DNA of 52,976 nucleotides, taken from positions 1-52,976 of the forward strand of contig JAUCBJ010001585.1 in assembly GCA_032718475.1 (NCBI GenBank), read 5' to 3'. Source of the stretch: Nemertoderma westbladi (Eukaryota; Xenacoelomorpha; Nemertodermatida; Nemertodermatidae). The notes beneath the pieces were generated by a model. The model was not told the origin of the DNA and searched no databases. It was given only the letters and a program-made list of their open reading frames with translations. Numbering within the stretch: the first letter of the stretch is position 1; every line of letters starts with the position of its first letter. A program made the translations under genes and the position numbers. Shown here in pieces: positions 1-10,921 of this stretch.

Positions 1-277
1 CAGCACTGTTTGGCCACAGTGTCGGAATGGGGCAGCACTGTTTGGCCGCAGTGTCGGAATGGGGCAGCACTGTTTGGCCGCAGTGTCGGAATGGGGCAGC
101 ACTGTTTGGCCGCAGTGTCGGAATGGGGCAGCACTGTTTGGCCGCAGTGTCGGAATGGGGCAGCACTGTTTGGCCGCAGTGTCGGAATGGAGCAGCACTG
201 TTTGGCCGCAGTGTCGGAATGGGCAGCACTGTTTGGCCACAGTGTCGGAATGGAGCAGCACTGTTTGGCCATAGTGC
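1..277. repeat. 32-bp minisatellite, about 8.7 copies
   Basis: A 32-bp unit (CAGCACTGTTTGGCC followed by RCAGTGTCGGAATGGRG) repeats head to tail from the first base. Copies start at 1, 33, 65, 97, 129, 161, 193, 224 and 256. The seventh copy lacks one G, and the last stops after 22 bases. Copies differ at only a few positions, so the array is young or homogenised. It probably continues to the left of the window. The small ORFs that cross it are products of the repeat. Confidence 0.97.
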
Positions 278-442
278 TTTACCTTTAATCCTTGAATGGT
301 CGATAAATGGGAATTAAAGGTAACTTGGGAAACCCTTTGGAAGGGTTTACTGTGGAAGATCATCCATTATGGTGAACCGAACAAGCCGCATTCCTTGCTT
401 AATGAGCCTAAAAGATCCCTTTCATTGTTAAAGTATCAAAGG

Positions 443-497
443 GAAAAGAGCAGGTTACATTGGCACATTATTATATCCAAAACAATAAACGAAAATC
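443..497 (+). repeat. Interspersed repeat core, copy 1
   Basis: This is one of four copies in the window of a roughly 55-bp sequence. It reads GAGCAGGTTACA, a short variable middle, then CCAAAACAATAAACGA. The other copies are at 6418-6472, 29376-29440 and 34637-34690. This copy has T for G in the first block and an altered middle. I do not recognise the family. Confidence 0.6.
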
Positions 498-586
498 AAC
501 AGATCAGACGGACTGTAATCAGCTGTTATTTGCGTCGATTTTCCCATGGAGATGTTACAGTAGATGGATGAATTTTGATTCCCCTA

Positions 587-608
587 CCCCCCCCCCCCCC
601 CCCCCCCC
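587..608. repeat. C22 homopolymer
   Basis: An uninterrupted run of 22 C on the + strand. Two other runs (11346-11367 and 32894-32915) have exactly the same length. Confidence 0.95.
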
Positions 609-1431
609 TAATCTGTCAAAGCGATGGTCGTATTCGTAATAGGGTAAACCAAAATTGTCTCAATTGCCTTTGTAAAGCAAATTCCGCGGCCGGCTGTGCT
701 GATGGGAGGATCCCTGGCTGATCATTGGGATCCTCCTTTATATTCATTAATGAATAAATTAACTTGTGAAACCGCAAACCCAATTATAAAACCACCATTG
801 CAGTGAATACAAGGGGATTAATTCTCAGTTAATTTGAATAATAACTTAAATTCGATGGTACTAAAGCGTGAATCTGTGACAAGGTTAGCTGACGCAACTG
901 GTCAATTCTTCCTAATATATATCCATACGTTTTTCGTAACGATTATAATCACAGACACCGATGTGGATTTTTAGTTTATTTTATAGCTACTGTACAGTAA
1001 AGAAAGAATAATATAAGATTCCTAAATTAATTTTATTATTTAACCGATAATAAATTTGTCATTGTTATAAGGTCAATTGCACTAGCACCCCCAATATCGA
1101 ATTGAACAGCACGGCGTAATGTTAATAATTATTACTGTAGTTAGTTATTGTTATTATTAAATATTTTAACTTAAAACATTGTTTTAATTGGATATAACAT
1201 ATTTGAATATTTGAACTAGTTTTTATAAAAAAATTTTTTTACTTTTGATAATTGTTGACGAAAATCTTTGTACTTGAGTTCATATTTTTTACTATTATAA
1301 AGACCCAGTTACATATAATATATGCGCTACATGTTTCTTAGTTGAAATGTAACGACCTTTACACCAAAGTAACGGTGTTGAGTCTCAAGACCACAAACTG
1401 TGGCTATGGAGACCACTTAAGAACAGAGACT

Positions 1432-4400
1432 ATGTCAGCTGATGCTGTAGTCCGGTGTACTCCGACTCCGACCCCAATCAAAGCCGCCTACGATCCACCC
1501 TCCCCGTTGCCGGATTCCCGTTACCATGCCAAACAATCTGTACCCCCGATCGCCTCGGCACCCGGTGTTCAAGGTTTGGGAAACAGGTCCCCCGCCCTTC
1601 CTATCCACAGACTCGGCCTCTCTCAACCCCGTTTCCTTGGTATACCATCGCAAGAGGGCGATATTCACAAACTGGGCGACGCATCGCCAATGTCAGAAGT
1701 TGCACCGTCTGAGTCATCGATCAACAATGGGATCGTGATTCAATTTAAAGACAAGCGATTGAACGACCCCCAAGATCGCCCTTACAACAGCGATGTCATT
1801 CGCTTATCAAAATTGCGTCTTATACTAGGCGGATTGGCGGCCATTATACTCATCCTTACTGCTGCTTTAATTGCTGGTATAGTAATTCGTCGAGTAATTA
1901 AAGAAAGTTGCACAATTACTCAAAAGCCGGAAAAAAATGTAAAGCACACTAACATTGATCAAGAACCGAATGTACATTCCACTAATAGTGGCGTAAACAC
2001 TACTCCAGAAGTAGAAGAACCCCCCGATCTTTGTTCGGAGGGCTTTTACATGAAATTTCTTCCTAAAAGTTCGCGAAAAGAGCGATTTCCTAGACGATTG
2101 CCATTGAATATTAGACCATACCATTACCACGTGGAATGGATCGTAAATCCAAATATCAGCCGGTTCTCAGGTCACGTGGATATCGCTGTTAAATGTGTAG
2201 AAGCCACCCCGGTAATACTTCTTCATGTTAAAGATTTATTTATAAATAAAGGTGATACATCCCTCGAACCACTTAAGCATGGTGGGCGATCTCCTAAAAT
2301 CCATTGTCAGCGAAATGTCATTGATCAGCCATACTACATTATAGTGATGAACTCTAATTTATCATCCGGAGAAGATTACACGCTGCATATAAAGTTCAAC
2401 GGAGAGATGATCAGCCCCGCCAATCGTCCGGATGATAAGTTAACGGGGATACACTGGTGGCACTACGATCGGTCTTTAAACGCATCCGGCGAATTTACTA
2501 AACATATTTCCACGCAAATGCAGCCGGAATACGCGAGGACTGCTCTACCGTGCTGGGATGAGCCGTCCTTTAAAGCCGTGTTTATAGTGTCAGTAACGCA
2601 TGAGGATCTTTACACCGCTCTTAGTAACATGCCGGCTAATAGAACCGATGTTGTAACACCAGGCTGGGTAAAGACTACCTTCCAAAATACCAAACCGATG
2701 TCAACCTATTTAATAACTTTGGCACTTGTTGACAAACTTGGGTACTCTTCGGTTCAGCGTGTGATAGAGGAGAGTGGTGTTGTAGTAAAGGCATGGGGTC
2801 CCAGAAAAGATGTGGACAGAGGTTTACTTGACCATGGACTTGATATGACCGTAAAATCAGTCGTATTTTTTGAAGAATACTTTAATATGAAATATCCCCT
2901 GCCTAAGCTTGATGCTCTCACGGTGCCCAGACATTTTGCTGGCGCAATGGAAAACTGGGGAATAATAACTTACGAATGCGCTGGGTTTCTTGTCGACGAG
3001 AAAACGGCTTCTCAAGATCAAAAAGAAATAGTAGGGTTATTTGTTAGCCACGAGGTTTCGCATCAGTGGTTCGGGAACTTAGTCACACCTTCTTGGTGGT
3101 CTGAATTGTGGTTGAACGAGGGTTTCGCGGCCTACTTCGAGGTTGTAGGTGTTCAAAATATCCTAAACGCAGGAGATCACAAGGTAGATTTAGTTTACAC
3201 TTCGCATATGGTCCCTATTCTAACTCAACAAGATTCACACTTTGATGGTAACCACGCTGTTGTGCAAGTCCCCGAACCAGTTGATATACTCGATATGTTT
3301 GATCACATCTCATACTCTAAAGGGGCATCTATCGTACGAATGCTTGCACTACTTTTGGGAGATAATTTTCGATTTGCTCTTCAGAGATACATGCGAATTA
3401 ATGCTTTCAAATCAACAGAAAGCCGGCAATTATGGAAAGTAATGGGAAACGAATCATCGAGTTTCCAACAAATTGGAGTGGAATCATTTATGAATAGTTA
3501 TTTGGAGCAAATTGGTTATCCAGTGGTTGAAGTTAATTATTGGCTGGATAGCAACAAAAATCTCACAGTGTTGGAGTTTAGCCAGTCGCCTTTCATTCCA
3601 TCAAAGGAAGACCATACCTGGATAATAGCTTTAAAGTGTTTGACAAGTTTGGAGGGTACTTCCGAGATATATATGTTTACATCCAAAACGTTTCAAGTCC
3701 GAACCAATTATAAATTGGGACAACACGATTGGGTACTCTGCAATGTGGACCACACCAGTTACCTTATGACTACGTACAACCATAAAACCGACAACTGGAA
3801 CAAACTACTGAGGCAACTTTATGAAGATGACATAAATGCAGTGCCCGTAATCAGTCGGGCAGATATTCTCCTGAGCTCATTCCATCTCTCAAAATCCGGA
3901 ATTGTTAACGGGCTTGTCTGCGTGAAGATGCTCCAGTTTTTATCCAAGGAGAGTAGCTACGAGCCATGGTACATTGGCAACATGGTTATAGAGTTCTTGG
4001 ATCAAGCCTTCAGTAACACCGACGTCTACAGTCTCACTCGTAGGTATATATCTCGATACATTATCGGACCCATATACAAGAGAATCGCAAATAAAGATGA
4101 TCTTTCTAAAAGAATAAATCCTGCCACCGAACAGCTGATTGTCTCCATTGCCTGCAGTCATGGAAACAGAAAATGCATTAATCATCATTTGCAACTCTTC
4201 ACCAATTGGGTGAAGAGCAATGAAAGCAATCCAATTGAAATGCCGACATCCTACATGACATTCTGCGTCGGATTTAAATTTTCGGACGACGAAATCTGGG
4301 ATGATTATTTAAAGAAGTACTTGAAAAGTGACATGGAAAATGTGGTTGTTGGATTGGCCTGTACTGAGAAACCTTGGCAAATTTCAAGGCTTATAGGTGT

Positions 4401-4791
4401 GGTCTTTAACAAGTGGTCTTTAGTTGATGATACAACGCGCCTCACCGTGCTGAAGTCTCTCCTCTCCAAACACTTCGGCCATATGCTTACTTGGAACTAC
4501 ATGCAACGACATCCTCAAAAAGTGAAACGATTCTCGAAGTATCTTGTCGGTGATACATTGGGGAGGGAAGGCGAGCTTATGGAAGGTGTTATGCAAAATT
4601 TGGTCAGTCGGTTTACATCAGATTATGATTTGGATCACTTTAATCGCTTCATGGAACAGGTACTTGGCAAGGTTGTTATCAAGTTAGTGGCTAATCTGCG
4701 AGATTCTGTTCTTGTCCACATTTTGTGGATAAAAACATATGAGAACGGTATTAGTGAGTGGCTCTGTGAGAGACTCAACATAGATTGTTAA
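1432..4791 (+). CDS. M1-family zinc aminopeptidase, type II membrane protein
   Basis: An uninterrupted ORF of 1119 codons encodes a gluzincin aminopeptidase (aminopeptidase N/A group), which removes N-terminal residues from peptides outside the cell. The start is the first ATG in frame; a TAG at 1339-1341 closes the frame upstream, and A at -3 suits initiation. Residues 1-128 are a Pro/Ser-rich cytoplasmic tail. About 129-152 is one hydrophobic anchor followed by RR. The ectodomain has the exopeptidase motif GAMEN (504-508), the zinc site HEVSH (540-544) with the third ligand Glu in WLNEGF (about 563), and the catalytic Tyr of YSKGA (628). An ERAP1_C-like helical region follows to the C-terminus. 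HEVSH replaces the usual HELAH, but both His and the Glu are kept, so it should be active. The ORF contains no intron, whereas vertebrate members have many. The exact subfamily and substrate are unknown. Confidence 0.95.
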   Translation: MSADAVVRCTPTPTPIKAAYDPPSPLPDSRYHAKQSVPPIASAPGVQGLGNRSPALPIHRLGLSQPRFLGIPSQEGDIHKLGDASPMSEVAPSESSINNGIVIQFKDKRLNDPQDRPYNSDVIRLSKLRLILGGLAAIILILTAALIAGIVIRRVIKESCTITQKPEKNVKHTNIDQEPNVHSTNSGVNTTPEVEEPPDLCSEGFYMKFLPKSSRKERFPRRLPLNIRPYHYHVEWIVNPNISRFSGHVDIAVKCVEATPVILLHVKDLFINKGDTSLEPLKHGGRSPKIHCQRNVIDQPYYIIVMNSNLSSGEDYTLHIKFNGEMISPANRPDDKLTGIHWWHYDRSLNASGEFTKHISTQMQPEYARTALPCWDEPSFKAVFIVSVTHEDLYTALSNMPANRTDVVTPGWVKTTFQNTKPMSTYLITLALVDKLGYSSVQRVIEESGVVVKAWGPRKDVDRGLLDHGLDMTVKSVVFFEEYFNMKYPLPKLDALTVPRHFAGAMENWGIITYECAGFLVDEKTASQDQKEIVGLFVSHEVSHQWFGNLVTPSWWSELWLNEGFAAYFEVVGVQNILNAGDHKVDLVYTSHMVPILTQQDSHFDGNHAVVQVPEPVDILDMFDHISYSKGASIVRMLALLLGDNFRFALQRYMRINAFKSTESRQLWKVMGNESSSFQQIGVESFMNSYLEQIGYPVVEVNYWLDSNKNLTVLEFSQSPFIPSKEDHTWIIALKCLTSLEGTSEIYMFTSKTFQVRTNYKLGQHDWVLCNVDHTSYLMTTYNHKTDNWNKLLRQLYEDDINAVPVISRADILLSSFHLSKSGIVNGLVCVKMLQFLSKESSYEPWYIGNMVIEFLDQAFSNTDVYSLTRRYISRYIIGPIYKRIANKDDLSKRINPATEQLIVSIACSHGNRKCINHHLQLFTNWVKSNESNPIEMPTSYMTFCVGFKFSDDEIWDDYLKKYLKSDMENVVVGLACTEKPWQISRLIGVVFNKWSLVDDTTRLTVLKSLLSKHFGHMLTWNYMQRHPQKVKRFSKYLVGDTLGREGELMEGVMQNLVSRFTSDYDLDHFNRFMEQVLGKVVIKLVANLRDSVLVHILWIKTYENGISEWLCERLNIDC

Positions 4792-5796
4792 CTAACCTAA
4801 TCGCGGTGATTGCTTAAAAAGAGACAACCAACCAAACCAAGATCAAATTGCAAATTCAATTATAATTTGAGAAATTCTTCAGGGATAAATCCTTGAATGA
4901 TACCCTGGAAGGGAATGAAATCCTGGAATTCGAAATTGATGACGTCATAAAATAAGATTTTGTTTTGTTTGCGTTATAGGAGAATGTTGTTTCTGATTTT
5001 ACCGCGATACGGTGGACCACCATTTCGATTTCCCATTTAACAATAAATTATGTCGCTCGGTGTATATTATTATGCTCAAGGCCATATATATTATTATTAA
5101 TTATTATAAAAATTCCCTGGAAAACGATTATTTTCTTCGTGGTTCTATTTTCCATTGGCTATCTTACCGGTAACCGCTACAAAGTCTCATAAGATATAAG
5201 GGAAGTCGCATTGCTAGGTAGATCTTATTTTGGACAATATATTTTTACCAATAAAAATATAGGAATGTAAAAATTATTAAATTTGGAACTACAGTACTGT
5301 AGTGTATCAAACTGCTAAAAAATAGATGCCATCAAGTAGGCTATATTGTGCCGTGACACCAGATTTTTTTTTTATTTATACAGTTTTACTACTGTGTAAC
5401 GCCTCATTCGGTTACTCGATTTAATATTTATTTCGCTTCGCTCGTTCGTGAAATATTCGCATTCGGGACCGCCGTGTGATAATGTCCCACTTTGCACAAC
5501 AAAAAAGTAGTTATAAATTTAAATTAACAATTTAAATAACACTGTCTGACGTCTGATGGAAAATAGGCCTATACAAAATATCGAAAATATGCAAGATATG
5601 GTGGTATTGCGCGACTCCGAAACGTACAGTCGTACAAATGCATTGCCTTTAAATTTTAAAGAATTGTTTTTTAAATGCGTTAAAATCCTCGCCAACTCTC
5701 GGATTTCAATACCCCTCGCTCTGTAATCTTATTAATTAGTGCCAGATTAAACAGTAGGCCTAAGCCTTCATTTAAATAGCTATTTCTTGAACTAAA
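4792..5796. other. Gene-free 3' flank of the aminopeptidase
   Basis: AT-rich DNA without coding potential. It contains a small imperfect hairpin near 5420-5456 (an AATATTT...AAATATT frame around CGCTTCGCTCG) and two TAGGCCTA octamers (5564 and 5755). Confidence 0.6.
5042..5047 (+). terminator. Possible polyadenylation signal of the aminopeptidase
   Basis: AATAAA lies about 250 bases after the stop codon at 4789-4791. Another AATAAA-like site is near 5253. Both are guesses in AT-rich DNA. Confidence 0.35.
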
Positions 5797-6035
5797 GGCG
5801 GGGTAGCTCAGTTGGTTGAGCGCCGGGCCTCCAATATATTGGTTGTAGGTTCAGCCCCGCCAGGGTCCACTCAGCCTTTCATCCACTGGGGTCGATAAAA
5901 TAAGTACCAGTTAAAAAACTGGGAGCAAATCTTGGGATAGGTGTAGCGCCCACCCCTACCTTTGGGTAGCAGCTATCGAAAGAGGAGCCTTCGCGTCGCC
6001 CCCGGCTTCGGCCGACTGTTTGCTTTTTTTTTGCT
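5797..6035 (+). mobile_element. tRNA-derived SINE
   Basis: The head (5797-5861) looks like a tRNA. GGCGGGG at the start pairs with CCCCGCC at its end, TAGCTCAGTTGG matches a pol III A box with a GCTC/GAGC D stem, and GGTTCAGCC resembles a B box. The anticodon and T stems do not pair, so it is not a working tRNA. The body contains GGGGTCGATAAAATAAGTACC, which I recall as resembling the conserved centre of SINEs in cephalopods and other marine invertebrates. It ends in a T run near 6025-6035. The assignment to a SINE is firm; the family name is not. Confidence 0.8.
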
Positions 6036-6312
6036 TGAACTAACACCTGAGGTCCCACCTGAATTCACATGTATCAGGAGGTCGTGGGTTAGATTCCCGC
6101 ATGGGGCCTGGGCAATTTTCGTTTCTTAACTAGGCGCATCTCTGCCTTACATCCTTAAATGGTACCGGTAGCTAAATGAGTAGGTCATACTGGAGTATCC
6201 CTTTGGGGCGTATAGAGTGGGCCTACTGGGGGGGACCGCACTGGAAATAATTCGGCAGACTTTGTGAGTAATCCTAACGGCGAATTAAACTGTTCATTGT
6301 TAGTAAACACAG
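6036..6312. other. Possible second SINE remnant
   Basis: GTGGGTTAGATTCCCGC near 6086-6103 resembles a B box, and GGGGCC follows it. No A box or tRNA fold can be completed, so this is at best a decayed SINE head. Confidence 0.3.
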
Positions 6313-6698
6313 TGCCGGTATAACAGGCTGAGATAACTCCCCACCAAATTTGACTCCCCAGACTTCTCAGCCTAGGCTGAGAACATTTCCCATTTCTCCC
6401 TAGATTTCTTAATTAACGGAAAGGAGCAGGTTACAGTGGCGGGCTTTTCTAACCAAAACAATACACGATAACTCAATAACATAGGTTACAGTTTTATTTA
6501 TGCAATATACGAAAATAACACAGGTAGCTACGGATATGAATTATAACTCAATTAGGTGAGTCATCTCAGCCTAAGGGGAGTGTTATCAGTCTAGGCTGAG
6601 ACGACTGATGAGTGTTCTCAGACTAGGCTGATATGAATGGGGAGTCATTTCAAGAGGGAGTTAGTTATCTCAGCCTTGTACACCGGTGGTCAAGATAG
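6313..6698. mobile_element. MITE-like element with CTAGGCTGAG palindromes
   Basis: The ends are inverted copies: CCGGTATAACAGGCTGAG on the left, and CTCAGCCTTGTACACCGG on the right. Similarity continues inward for about 40 bp (AGATAACTCCCC, then GACTCCCC). Inside are several TCTCAGCCTAGGCTGA palindromes, one a perfect 18-mer near 6364-6381, plus variants near 6567, 6588, 6620 and 6675. The interior also holds copy 2 of the interspersed core. There is no coding capacity. I cannot see a clear target-site duplication. Confidence 0.65.
6418..6472 (+). repeat. Interspersed repeat core, copy 2
   Basis: GGAGCAGGTTACAGTGG, then TTTTCTAACCAAAACAAT. This is the best-preserved copy and lies inside the inverted-repeat element 6313-6698. 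Confidence 0.75.
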
Positions 6699-7139
6699 CG
6701 TTACTGTGCAATGGTCAACTAGGACAAAGGGTCAACACCTACGTCACCTAAACTAATATTATGGGGGAGGGGGGTACACCATTTTGGTCCAAAATATGTC
6801 GAAATTATTTTTATGATCTATTATAATGCACGATTAAATGGTGTTTCCAAATTTGAAAACCGCTCTTTAAGTTTTCAAGTTATAACAATTGCCATTTAGG
6901 GAGATCTATTGAAATTACTATTACTATGTATAATGAAAGGTCTATTATTTCACAATATTTTGTTCGAGAAATTGTCAACTTCAAAACCCTACTACTTCTA
7001 CAATTTTTGAGCAACTTGCCTGAAAATTTCTGTGGTTGTTTACATAGCAACCCTGCATAAAAGTGTCAGACAGCGTTTTGAAATTTTTAGTTAATAAATT
7101 TAATGCTATTTATAACCAAACCGAAACGGCAAGCGCGTT
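6699..7139. other. Gene-free stretch
   Basis: AT-rich, with a short G-rich patch near 6760-6775. I see no gene, tandem repeat or clear transposon end. Confidence 0.5.
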
Positions 7140-7726
7140 CTGTAGGCCGCATTCCTCGACTTCCGTAAGGCCTTCGACGTCGTCAGTATGGCGGTCCTCC
7201 TTTACAAGATATACCAACTCGGCATCCGTGGGAAAACCTACGACATTATTAAATAACTACTAGACAACTGCATTAGAATCTACGACGGCCTCCGTTTAAC
7301 CAACGCTATTAAGCAGCTCCGCGGAATCCTCCAAGGAGACTGTCTCTCAGCAACATGCTTCCTTATATTCATTACCGACCTCGCCCACACAATTCTAAAT
7401 GTCTGTAATCTAATAAAGCTCATTTTCTACGCGGATGACCTGGTTTTATACTCAACTGATGGAGCCGAACTCCAATGTGCCCTGATGTTCTACACGACTG
7501 GTGTATCCTAAACGATATTACTGTAAACATCAAGAAAACAAAAATAATGAAATTTCGTAAAGCCAGCCGCCTCACTAAAAATGATAATTTTACATACAAT
7601 GGAACCCCTCATTATAACAAATCGTTACGAATATTTAGGTTTAACTCTACAGCCTTCCCTATGTTTCTCCGAACATATCCAACAAAAGAAATATTCCGCT
7701 TTCTCAATAATTGGATCCCTAAGTAA
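7140..7726 (+). pseudogene. Decayed non-LTR retrotransposon reverse transcriptase
   Basis: Frame by frame, the sequence spells conserved reverse transcriptase blocks: FLDFRKAFDVV (motif A) from about 7152, RGILQGDCLSA (motif B) near 7320, and FYADDLVLYS (catalytic motif C, YADD at 7428-7439). A thumb-side NIKKTKIMKF follows near 7525. A stop interrupts the frame at about 7253, and a frameshift separates motif C from the last block, so it is dead. The 5' and 3' parts are missing. It belongs to a LINE family different from the ones at 30 kb and 45-49 kb. The clade cannot be told by eye. Confidence 0.85.
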
Positions 7727-9362
7727 GTTACCTCTACTTTCAATTGAAACCGGACTATAACTTTTCAATATGAAGATATCCCCGGCATCACTTTATCTCA
7801 TAACAAGTATTGAACTTATATGTCTGTGAACTTATATTCCCAATTACGACAAATTTACACAAATATTGGTGGAGAAATAGCCTTTGGCCCTATGACGGAC
7901 AAATTGGGTTCTGTGTTGGGGGAATGAAGCCGTACAAAGAACCAATTAGTGACTAGTTTTAATCAAGTCCAGTGTAAATAATCATCTGCTCACATGCATT
8001 AATCATTTCCGTATCCTTTTTAATGGACGTACAGTAACAGCGAAAGCCTGCGGCATGCGTGCTTCTCGCAGTCACTTATACAATAAGGCTTTATGCAGAC
8101 AGGTCCCCCTGTCAGGAATCGCAATTACTTCCAATTACTTTCATCAGATTCATCCATTGTATGCAAAATTGAAAAGATGTTTTTTGATGCTCATTAAACA
8201 GCGAATACAGGGCCTTCGCGCAGCACGAGGCGTTGTTATGAGATACAGATTAATATTGAGCGATTCTACTGTATCACAAACTCGGTATTTAAGATTTAAG
8301 AAATTTAACCAAACACCAGTAAATCAAAGCGAGGGGAATAAAGCCCCCCACCCCCTACCATTCAACCTCCCTCTTAATCTGCACCACCCCAACCCAAAGG
8401 CGCACACAGGATTGATGAAAGGCAGAAGTATTAACATAAAATTTGTGTTTTAAAAGTAATATGTTATATGTATTTTTTATATAACACAAAATACAACTGG
8501 AAGCGATTCACAAATATACACACAGCACAAATTAGCAAAAATAATTAAAGATAGCATATTATTTAATTTATTTAACCAACAAAGAAATCAATAAACTCAT
8601 GTTATTGGAAACATGTTAAACTCATGAAGTAATATATTAAATATTTTAGCCGTGGAGGCGACCCAATTTGTAAGAAATATTAAAACTTACCGTAAGCTGA
8701 TAGTATTGATACTGAAATATTAATTTATCATGTCAACGCCTCAGCGAAATTATTTAGCTAATTATTCTAAACAATCACGATCCAAAAAACTCAGCCAATC
8801 ATTTTGTAAGGTAAACACAATAAGCAAGGTTAAGCTCTCTTATTAGTCTGGCTCATTTCTTTGTTGCCTAATGAGTAGTGGTAAGCTGGTGGTTGGATTG
8901 AATCCCAGTTAGGCTAGGCAATAGCAAGCATGCCTTGGAATAAGGGAGCTAGTGTAGAGTGACGGCTAACGGGGTATTTTGATAATTTAATTACGTTTAG
9001 ATCAATTAAAAACACATATTTCCTAAAGCAAATCACTTGAACTATTTAAAAACTATAATGGGATGGAATATGGGGATTACAGCTGTATAATTATTAAGTA
9101 TAATTATTTATATCTTATACTATAAAATAGTTAATTTCCATTAAAAGTCATGTTGAAAATGCTGTTTTTACCCTAAACAACTTAATTAATTTTAATTTAA
9201 TTAATTAATTGCTATTATCTTAGCTTCTCGAAGGCCACACGCAAATTCAACTTGGAAAATGTCTAAACTTTTGCCAGACTACATGTGTACCGAAAAGTTA
9301 GGATATATTTCATCGAGATTTGGCTGAGTTAATAACTTTTAAAATTGAACACGACAGAACGA
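7727..9362. other. Gene-free stretch
   Basis: AT-rich and without a recognisable gene. The 132-codon ORF at 8055-8453 has no domain I know and may be the last trace of the preceding LINE. TTAATTAA-type AT runs occur near 9180-9210. Confidence 0.5.
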
Positions 9363-10366
9363 CAGACACACCGATTGGGTTAGTGGTACCCGTATGCTAA
9401 GCTCGCTTACTTTCGTGGCTCGCTCTTCGTGACACTTATTGATGTGGGGCGAGACACGTAGTCGGCGAGCCTTGGCATACGGTTCATATAGGGCAAATGG
9501 GGCATGTCCGTCTGTCTGTCTGTCTGTCTGTCTGGTAAATGTTTGAACGCGAATTTCTCTGCATCGCTGGTTCGGAATTGAACCAAACTTAGTAGGTAAG
9601 TAGTAGAGAGAAAGTTTAGAAAGTTTGTAAAGTTTGGTGAAAAATCATGCAGTCTGACGTCAGCTACGACAGATTATGTGGTTTTTAGAAAATGTTAAAT
9701 TTCTCGGGAAGGCCTCATTTTCCTGAGCTGAAATTTTGGTGGCCTGTAGAGAATCATGAAGTCTATCTTTTACGAAATTGAAAAGTTAAGGCATTTAATT
9801 GGGGATCCGCTAGAGACTCAGAAGTAATGACATAGGCCTACCGGTACGGTACTGCTGTACAGTGCTGCACTGGTAAGTACGAAATTGCAGAATAACAATT
9901 TGACACCACCTAGCGGATTAACATATGATTGTATATCGAATGAATACATTTATAGCATGGGATATTGGGTCCAAACTAGACATGCCCCATTTGCTCTATA
10001 TGAACCGTATGCCAAGGCTTGCCGACTACGTGCTGCGCGAAGTCCCCACGAACGTGTTTACTTGATTACGGAAAGACTATTATTATAATTGTTTTACATA
10101 ACACTCCCCGGGATAATTATTATTTTAAAAAATATTGAAATTACAAAATGGATTAGGGTGATATTGACTTAACTAAAACTGTATCTTCCACTACAAAAAC
10201 GACCTCGGGAGCGGCGACTGAAGTCTGCTGGTGTAATGAGGTGGGGTTTGTACACATTTTAAAATATATAATAATTTTACTACGATTTACAATGTGTCTG
10301 TGGGGCGAGCCACGAAATTAAGCGAACTTAGCATACGGGTACCACTATCTCAATCGGTGTGTCTGT
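9363..10366. mobile_element. One-kilobase element with long, two-block terminal inverted repeats
   Basis: The outer arms 9363-9422 and about 10305-10366 are inverted copies (left CAGACACACCGATTG, right CAATCGGTGTGTCTG). A second block, 9455-9506 and 9981-10032, is inverted and nearly identical (CACGTAGTCGGC to GGGGCATG). On the left the blocks are about 32 bases apart; on the right about 270, so the right arm carries an insertion or the blocks are nested. A (TCTG)6 microsatellite sits at 9511-9534. No transposase is present; it is a MITE or foldback element. Confidence 0.75.
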
Positions 10367-10377
10367 AGTACTGTAGT

Positions 10378-10792
10378 GTTAACGGGATCCCGTTCACGAA
10401 AAACCGGGATCCCGGCCAAAAATGCTATCCCGGTCCCGATCCGGACTTTTTTGGACCGGGATCCCGAAGAATATATAGTTTAGTAAATTTGTTGAATATC
10501 TGATAAATAGTTCCAGCAGAACGGAAATGATTTGATTATATCGAATTTTATGTCAGTAAACCATCCAGTAATCAATTACAAAATAATTTAACTTTATCTT
10601 ACTAATATTTCAGAAGTGTAGGCCTAAGATAAAGTGAGTGTTACCCTAAACCCGCCACATATACTATTATCATTAAGGAATAATTTTAACCAAAACTGCA
10701 ATCCCAATCGCGATTCCGAAAAACGGGATCCCGAAAGTGATAATCCCGGTCCCGATCCCGGAAATCCCGTAAAGTATGATCCCGTTTCACCA
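10378..10792. repeat. Element framed by GGGATCCCG palindrome clusters
   Basis: Two clusters, 10379-10467 and 10705-10790, are packed with GGGATCCCG and TCCCGGTCCCGATCC. They face each other roughly as inverted repeats (AACGGGATC on the left edge, GATCCCGTTT on the right edge), separated by about 240 bp of AT-rich DNA. This is probably a MITE with palindromic subterminal repeats. ORFs across it are not credible. Confidence 0.6.
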
Positions 10793-10921
10793 GTCTGTAG
10801 ATCTAAATATTTAAAAGTTAATAAATCAGCCAATCCTCGATGAAATATAACCAAACTTGGTACATGTTGTTTGGTAAAAGTTTCGAAATTTTCAAAGTAG
10901 AATTTGCGTGGGTCCTTCAAA

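Larger units (their letters stand above)
278..1431. other. Gene-free stretch upstream of the aminopeptidase
   Basis: No ORF here resembles a protein. It holds a copy of an interspersed repeat core (443-497), a C22 homopolymer (587-608) and a hairpin with 10-bp perfect arms GGAGGATCCC/GGGATCCTCC (705-714 and 727-736). The last 400 bases are AT-rich. The promoter and 5' UTR of the downstream gene should lie here, but I see no convincing TATA box or initiator. Confidence 0.6.

Noticed and set aside
10-317. Several small overlapping ORFs at the left edge
   Set aside because: They are translations of the 32-bp minisatellite and shift frame with each unit.
5797-5861. A tRNA gene
   Set aside because: The acceptor and D stems pair, but no anticodon stem or T stem can be formed; it is the head of a SINE.
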